Assembly: GCF_018274385.1 (NCBI RefSeq)
Contig: NZ_JAAFYZ010000004.1
Location: 1 to 64,000, forward strand
Reading direction: 5' to 3'
Source of the DNA: Catenulispora pinistramenti
Lineage (GTDB): Bacteria > Actinomycetota > Actinomycetes > Streptomycetales > Catenulisporaceae
Length of the DNA stretch: 64,000 nucleotides
Positions within the stretch are counted from its first letter, which is position 1; every line of letters begins with the position of its first letter. The notes below the pieces were generated by a model. It was not told where the DNA came from. It did no database searches and saw only the letters and a program-made list of their open reading frames with translations. Of this stretch, positions 58,800 through 64,000 are shown one piece after another. A program made the position numbers and the translations under genes.

Positions 58800-58841
58800 C
58801 ACTCGCGTGTCATTGCGGACTTCGGCGCGTGCGGCGACGCT

Positions 58842-59819
58842 ATGAATATGAGCCGCCGCGTGGTGTTCCTGGTCTTCCCGCGGTTCCAGCTGCTCGATCT
58901 GACCGGGCCGCTGGAGGTGTTCGCGCAGGCCGACTCGCTGTTCGGGCCGGGGCGTGAGCGTTACCAGACCTCGGTCGTGGCGCTTGATCCCGCGGCGGTG
59001 ACGGCGTCGGACGGATTGGCCGTCGTGCCGCATCAGACGATGGCCGAGGCCGCCGATGCGGCGATCGACACGCTGGTGGTGGTCGGCGGGCGCGGGGTGC
59101 GCACCGCGATCCACGATCCGGTTTACGTGGACTGGGTCCGGGCCAGCGCCGCTCGGGCCCGGCGGGTCACCTCGGTCTGCACGGGCGCGTTCCTGCTCGC
59201 GGCGGCCGGGCTGCTGGACGGTCGGCGGGTGGCGACGCACTGGAACGCCTGCGAGGAGTTCGCCGCCCTGTTCCCGCACGTCCGGGTCGAGGCGGACCCG
59301 ATCTTCATCCGCGACGACCCGATCTGGACGTCGGCCGGGGTCACCGCCGGTGTGGACCTGGCGCTGGCGCTGGTCGAGGACGACTTCGGCGCGGCGGTGG
59401 CGCGGCGGATCGCGAAGCAGCTGGTGGTGTTCGTGCAGCGGCCCGGCGGGCAGGCGCAGTTCAGCACGCAGCTGGCGGCGCAGCGTCCGGAGCGTGATGC
59501 GCTGCGGGAGGTGCAGGACTGGATCGCCGACCATCTCGAAGACGATCTGAGCCTGCCGGCGCTGGCCCGGCGGGCGGCGCTGAGCGAGCGGCACTTCTCG
59601 CGCGTGTTCCGGGCCGAGACCGGGATGACGGTGGCGGCCTACGTCGAGGCCGCACGGCTCGAAGCGGCGCAGCGGCTGCTGGAGAGCACGGGGGACGGCC
59701 TGGACCGGATCGCGCGCAGCTGCGGGTTCGGGACCGTCGAGACCATGCACCGGACCTTCAACCGGACGATCCGGGTGACACCCGGGGAGTACCGGCGGCA
59801 TTTCAGTTCCCACCGTTAG
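58842..59819 (+). CDS. GATase1-AraC transcriptional regulator
   Basis: A 325-residue protein. An N-terminal DJ-1/PfpI-like domain (about 5-190) has VFLVFPRFQLLDLTGPLEVF and the elbow SVCTGAFLLAAAGLLDGRRVATHW. A C-terminal AraC domain (about 225-325) has two helix-turn-helices: LSLPALARRAALSERHFSRVFR and IARSCGFGTVETMHRTFNRTIRVTP. Such regulators control genes for small amine or amide metabolism. The downstream PfpI-type gene is 25 bp away and likely its target or partner. Confidence 0.9.
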   Translation: MNMSRRVVFLVFPRFQLLDLTGPLEVFAQADSLFGPGRERYQTSVVALDPAAVTASDGLAVVPHQTMAEAADAAIDTLVVVGGRGVRTAIHDPVYVDWVRASAARARRVTSVCTGAFLLAAAGLLDGRRVATHWNACEEFAALFPHVRVEADPIFIRDDPIWTSAGVTAGVDLALALVEDDFGAAVARRIAKQLVVFVQRPGGQAQFSTQLAAQRPERDALREVQDWIADHLEDDLSLPALARRAALSERHFSRVFRAETGMTVAAYVEAARLEAAQRLLESTGDGLDRIARSCGFGTVETMHRTFNRTIRVTPGEYRRHFSSHR

Positions 59820-59844
59820 GGATCCGTAGAAAGAGGAAGTCACC

Positions 59845-60495
59845 ATGACCCGCCGCATCGCCATCCCCCTGTTCCCCGGCTTCATGCCCCTGGACCTCGT
59901 CGGCCCCTACGACGTCCTGCGCTTCCTGCCGGACACCGAGACCGTCTTCGTCGCCGCCGAACCCGGCGTCATCCCCGGCGCCGACGGCGGCTTCGGCCTC
60001 CAGGCCCAGGCCGCCCCGGCCGACATCGAATCCTGCGACATCCTGCTGGTCCCCGGCGGCGGCGGAACCCGCGACTACGAGGCGCGCAAACCGCTGATCG
60101 ACTGGATCGGCCGCATGCACGAGACCACCACCTGGACCACCTCGGTCTGCACCGGCTCCCTCCTGCTCGGCGCGGCGGGCATCCTGAAAGATCTCGACGC
60201 CACCACCCACTGGAACGCCGTCAAGGATCTGGAGTCGCACGGCGCCCACTACACCGCCGACCGCGTGGTCCGCCGCGGCAAGGTGATCACGGCCGCCGGC
60301 GTCTCCTCGGGGATCGACATGGCCCTCACGCTGGCCGGCCTGATCGAGGGCGACGAGTTCGCGAAGGCGGTGCAGCTGTGGATCGAGTACGACCCGCAGC
60401 CGCCGCACGACACCGGGTCGGTGGCGAAGGCGGGGCCGGAGTTGGTGCGGCGGACGCCGGAGCTGATTCGGGAGGGCGGCGCGCGGCGGGGGTAG
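59845..60495 (+). CDS. DJ-1/PfpI-family protein (isonitrile-hydratase-like)
   Basis: A 216-residue protein beginning TRRIAIPLFPGFMPLDLVGPYDVL, with nucleophile elbow TSVCTGSLLLGAAG (Cys about 103) and ATTHWNAVKDLESHGA. This matches the isonitrile hydratase/GATase1-like group more than proteases. It could hydrate isonitriles to N-formamides or be a glyoxalase-III-like enzyme. An AAAGAGGAAG ribosome binding site precedes the ATG. It is cotranscribed with the GATase1-AraC gene. Confidence 0.88.
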   Translation: MTRRIAIPLFPGFMPLDLVGPYDVLRFLPDTETVFVAAEPGVIPGADGGFGLQAQAAPADIESCDILLVPGGGGTRDYEARKPLIDWIGRMHETTTWTTSVCTGSLLLGAAGILKDLDATTHWNAVKDLESHGAHYTADRVVRRGKVITAAGVSSGIDMALTLAGLIEGDEFAKAVQLWIEYDPQPPHDTGSVAKAGPELVRRTPELIREGGARRG

Positions 60496-60665
60496 TGCGA
60501 GGCGCTGCCTGAGCCGCGAGTGGGTTCGCTGCCGAGCGGCGCGGGCCGCGGGCAAAGCCGTGGCCGGCGCGGGCCGCGGGTAGGAGTCGGCACTGCATGA
60601 TCGTGCTGGTTGCTCAGCGGCGAGATGACCTGTCCGAACACCGCCAGCCCCGCCGCACTCCGCTG

Positions 60666-60716
60666 CCTAAGGTCGGTGAAGTGGTCGCGATTTCAACCAC
60701 TTCACCAAGCCTTAGG
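60666..60716. promoter_or_regulatory. Large inverted repeat at the 5' end of the SDR gene
   Basis: GGTGAAGTGGT (60675-60685) and ACCACTTCACC (60696-60706) are exact inverted copies around a ten-base centre. An outer CCTAAGG/CCTTAGG pair (60666-60672, 60710-60716) extends the dyad. The right end overlaps AGGGGA, the probable ribosome binding site, 8 bp before the ATG. It fits a TetR-like operator or an RNA hairpin that hides the ribosome binding site. Confidence 0.65.
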
Positions 60717-60724
60717 GGATTGTC

Positions 60725-61528
60725 ATGGATCTTGCATTGCGCGGCCGCGTCGCCGTTGTCACCGGCGGCAGTAAGGGCATCGGCCTCGCTGTGGTCAGGA
60801 CGTTGCTGGAGGAGGGCGCGTTCGTCGTCGCGGCTTCGCGCTCCGAGTCGGCGGGGCTGGCGGCGTTGGCCGGCCCGAACCTGCTTCATGCGGCCGGCGA
60901 TCTGCTGGATCCGGTGTTTCCGGGGCAGGTGGTGGCTCGGGCCGTGGACGCTTTCGGCGGCCTCGACATTCTGGTCAACAACGCCGGTGGTCCCCCGCCG
61001 GGTGTCGTGCTGCCGCGCGGGCCGTTCCTGGACGGGACCGACGTCGACTGGCAGGCGATCTTCGAGTTCAACCTGTTCGCCGTCATGCGGCTGACGCGCG
61101 CCGCGCTGCCGCACTTGGTCGAGCGCGGCGGGACGATCGTCAACGTCTCCTCCTCGCTGGCGCGGCAGCCCGGGACCAACAACTACGAGTACTCGGCCGC
61201 CAAGGCGGCGCTCGCGCATGTCTCGAAGGGATTGGCCGAGGAGTTCGGGCCGCGGGGAGTGCGGGTCAATGCCGTGTCGCCCGGTGTCACGCGGACCAAT
61301 TGGTGGACCGACGAGGGCGGGGTCGCGGACATGTTCGCCGGGGCCATGGGGGTGGACCGCGACACGTTGCTCGACAAGACGTTGCCGGAGATGTTGCGAC
61401 TGAGCACCGGCCGCTTCGTGGAGCCGCAGGAGGTCGCGGATGTGGTGGCGTTGTTGGCGTCGCCGCGGTCGGGGAGTGTCAACGGGGCGGACTTCGTCGT
61501 GGACGGCGGCATGTTGAAGGAGCTGTAG
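60725..61528 (+). CDS. Short-chain dehydrogenase/reductase
   Basis: A 267-residue classical SDR. The cofactor site is TGGSKGIG (about 14-21), NNAGG follows (about 88-92), and the catalytic Ser, Tyr and Lys are in NVSSSLARQ and YEYSAAKAALAHV. The C-terminal FVVDGGMLKEL is typical of fatty-acyl or hydroxysteroid-type SDRs. It oxidises or reduces a secondary alcohol with NAD(P)(H). The substrate is unknown. The large dyad in front of the ATG means it is tightly controlled. Confidence 0.9.
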   Translation: MDLALRGRVAVVTGGSKGIGLAVVRTLLEEGAFVVAASRSESAGLAALAGPNLLHAAGDLLDPVFPGQVVARAVDAFGGLDILVNNAGGPPPGVVLPRGPFLDGTDVDWQAIFEFNLFAVMRLTRAALPHLVERGGTIVNVSSSLARQPGTNNYEYSAAKAALAHVSKGLAEEFGPRGVRVNAVSPGVTRTNWWTDEGGVADMFAGAMGVDRDTLLDKTLPEMLRLSTGRFVEPQEVADVVALLASPRSGSVNGADFVVDGGMLKEL

Positions 61529-61669
61529 CGGGCTTGCGTGCGGGGTGGCCGCCCGAACAGCCTCCGCCGGGCGGCGCGCGTGGTTTGTGATCGATTGCGG
61601 AGCCGCGCGTGGCGGTTTAGGTTACTGGCGAGTAGTACGAGTAGCGCCCGCGCCGAGGAAGAGGCCGCC

Positions 61670-63262
<1,593 letters not shown>

Positions 63263-63291
63263 CCCGTTTGCGGGCCGCCGCCGCGCGGATC

Positions 63292-63305
63292 GTGACGACA
63301 GTCAC
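63292..63305. promoter_or_regulatory. Crp-type palindrome upstream of the carboxylase alpha gene
   Basis: GTGACGACAGTCAC is a GTGA-N6-TCAC dyad and fits GTG-N6-GNCAC. It lies between the carboxylase beta and alpha genes, 41 bp before the alpha ATG, and may mark a second promoter. Confidence 0.4.
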
Positions 63306-63346
63306 AGCTCCACGACCGACATTCCGACCTGTGAGACAGTGACGCC

Positions 63347-64000
63347 ATGCCGACGAATCCGACGTTCTCCACCGTGCTAGTGGCCAATCGGGGCGAGATC
63401 GCCCGGCGGGTCTTCCGCACTGCCAAGGCCATGGGCCTGCGCACCGTCGCCGTGTATTCCGAGCCGGACGCGGACGCCCCGCACGTGCGCGAGGCCGACG
63501 TCGCGGTGGCCCTCGGCGGCAGTACCAGCGCGGAGTCGTACCTGGATGTCGCGAAGATCCTGGAGGCGGCGCGCAAGACCGGCGCGGACGCCGTCCACCC
63601 CGGCTACGGCTTCCTGTCGGAGAACGCCGGCTTCGCCGAGGCCTGCGCCGAGGCCGGGATCGTGTTCGTCGGCCCGTCCCCGGACGCGATCCGGAAGATG
63701 GGGATCAAGCACGAGGCGAAGGCGATCGCCAAGGCGGCCGGGGTCCCGGTGCTGCCGGACGCGCTGCTCACCACCGACGAGCCCGACGACTGGCGCAAGG
63801 CCGGCGAAGGCGTCGGATTCCCGTTGCTGGTCAAGGCTTCGGCCGGCGGCGGCGGCAAGGGTATGCGGCTGGTGACCGTGGTGGACGAACTGGAGAACGC
63901 GGTCTCCGGGGCCCGGCGCGAGGCGGCAGCCGCGTTCGGGGACGGGACCGTGTTCCTGGAGCGCTACCTGACCGAATCCCGGCATATCGAGATCCAGGTC
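63347..64000 (+). CDS. Biotin-dependent acyl-CoA carboxylase alpha subunit, N-terminal part
   Basis: The first 218 residues are visible before the window ends. They are the biotin carboxylase domain: VLVANRGEIARRVFRTAKAMG, DAVHPGYGFLSENAGFA, and the ATP-grasp loop KASAGGGGKGMRLV (about 164-177). It carboxylates biotin with bicarbonate and ATP. The BCCP end is out of view. With the upstream beta subunit it should form the methylcrotonyl-CoA-carboxylase-like complex. Confidence 0.92.
   Translation, partial: MPTNPTFSTVLVANRGEIARRVFRTAKAMGLRTVAVYSEPDADAPHVREADVAVALGGSTSAESYLDVAKILEAARKTGADAVHPGYGFLSENAGFAEACAEAGIVFVGPSPDAIRKMGIKHEAKAIAKAAGVPVLPDALLTTDEPDDWRKAGEGVGFPLLVKASAGGGGKGMRLVTVVDELENAVSGARREAAAAFGDGTVFLERYLTESRHIEIQV

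Overview
The window is chromosomal DNA from a high-GC actinomycete. Frequent GTG starts, short ATGA/GTGA gene overlaps, SigE-family sigma factors, and DUF1707, DUF501 and DUF1003 proteins all point to a Streptomyces- or Catenulispora-like organism. The genus is an inference. I saw no rRNA, tRNA, CRISPR array, transposase or phage gene. Both edges cut a gene: a SANT-like DNA-binding protein on the left and a biotin carboxylase on the right.

Layout. 1-9.5 kb: small membrane and regulatory genes on the minus strand (LapA-like protein, DUF1707-FHA protein, secreted serpin, nitroreductase, SAF-domain protein, FmdB zinc ribbon, a large PAS-GAF-PP2C-ATPase phosphatase, 5-formyl-THF cyclo-ligase), with a 220-bp MITE-like element at 3512-3731. 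8.8-14.2 kb, plus strand: diguanylate cyclase, galU, moeA-moaC and an MFS exporter. 14.2-22 kb: a metallo-beta-lactamase/Rieske fusion, an SGNH hydrolase, a MarR regulator divergent from a Tam-type methyltransferase with two matching operators, a VOC protein, an MgtE_N/CBS plus DUF1003 pair and a lipoprotein.

22-38.6 kb is the most distinctive part: two neighbouring LacI-regulated sugar-acid catabolic islands. Island A has a phosphodiesterase, a 2-hydroxyacid dehydrogenase, a cytosolic heparinase II/III-like lyase, a DUF2264 protein, a sugar isomerase and LacI. Island B has a Gfo/Idh/MocA oxidoreductase, a DUF993 TIM-barrel protein, a sugar isomerase, LacI and an EamA transporter. A giant LuxR (LAL) regulator lies between them. 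Four LacI-type operators with a CG centre mark the promoters, and one of them sits inside a coding sequence. No uptake system is present.

38.6-44 kb: a soluble five-HAMP hybrid histidine kinase with its response regulator, divergent from a second PP2C phosphatase. 44-51.3 kb: two SigE-family sigma factor/single-TM-protein modules flank a cyclopropane-fatty-acid synthase, a hydrolase and a type II NADH dehydrogenase. 51.3-57.6 kb: ppx-DUF501, a Tat-exported Met-rich multicopper oxidase with a four-helix partner, an orphan GAF histidine kinase and a HisC-type aminotransferase. 57.6-64 kb, plus strand: an alpha/beta hydrolase, a GATase1-AraC regulator with a DJ-1/PfpI protein, an SDR enzyme behind a large inverted repeat, and an acyl-CoA carboxylase beta/alpha pair of methylcrotonyl-CoA carboxylase type.

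Transcription-end signals are often clear: strong hairpins lie between convergent genes and at operon ends (15658, 33007, 44126, 48057, 49718, 51285, 55113, 56435). Operator assignments rest on sequence symmetry and distance to starts, not on experiment.
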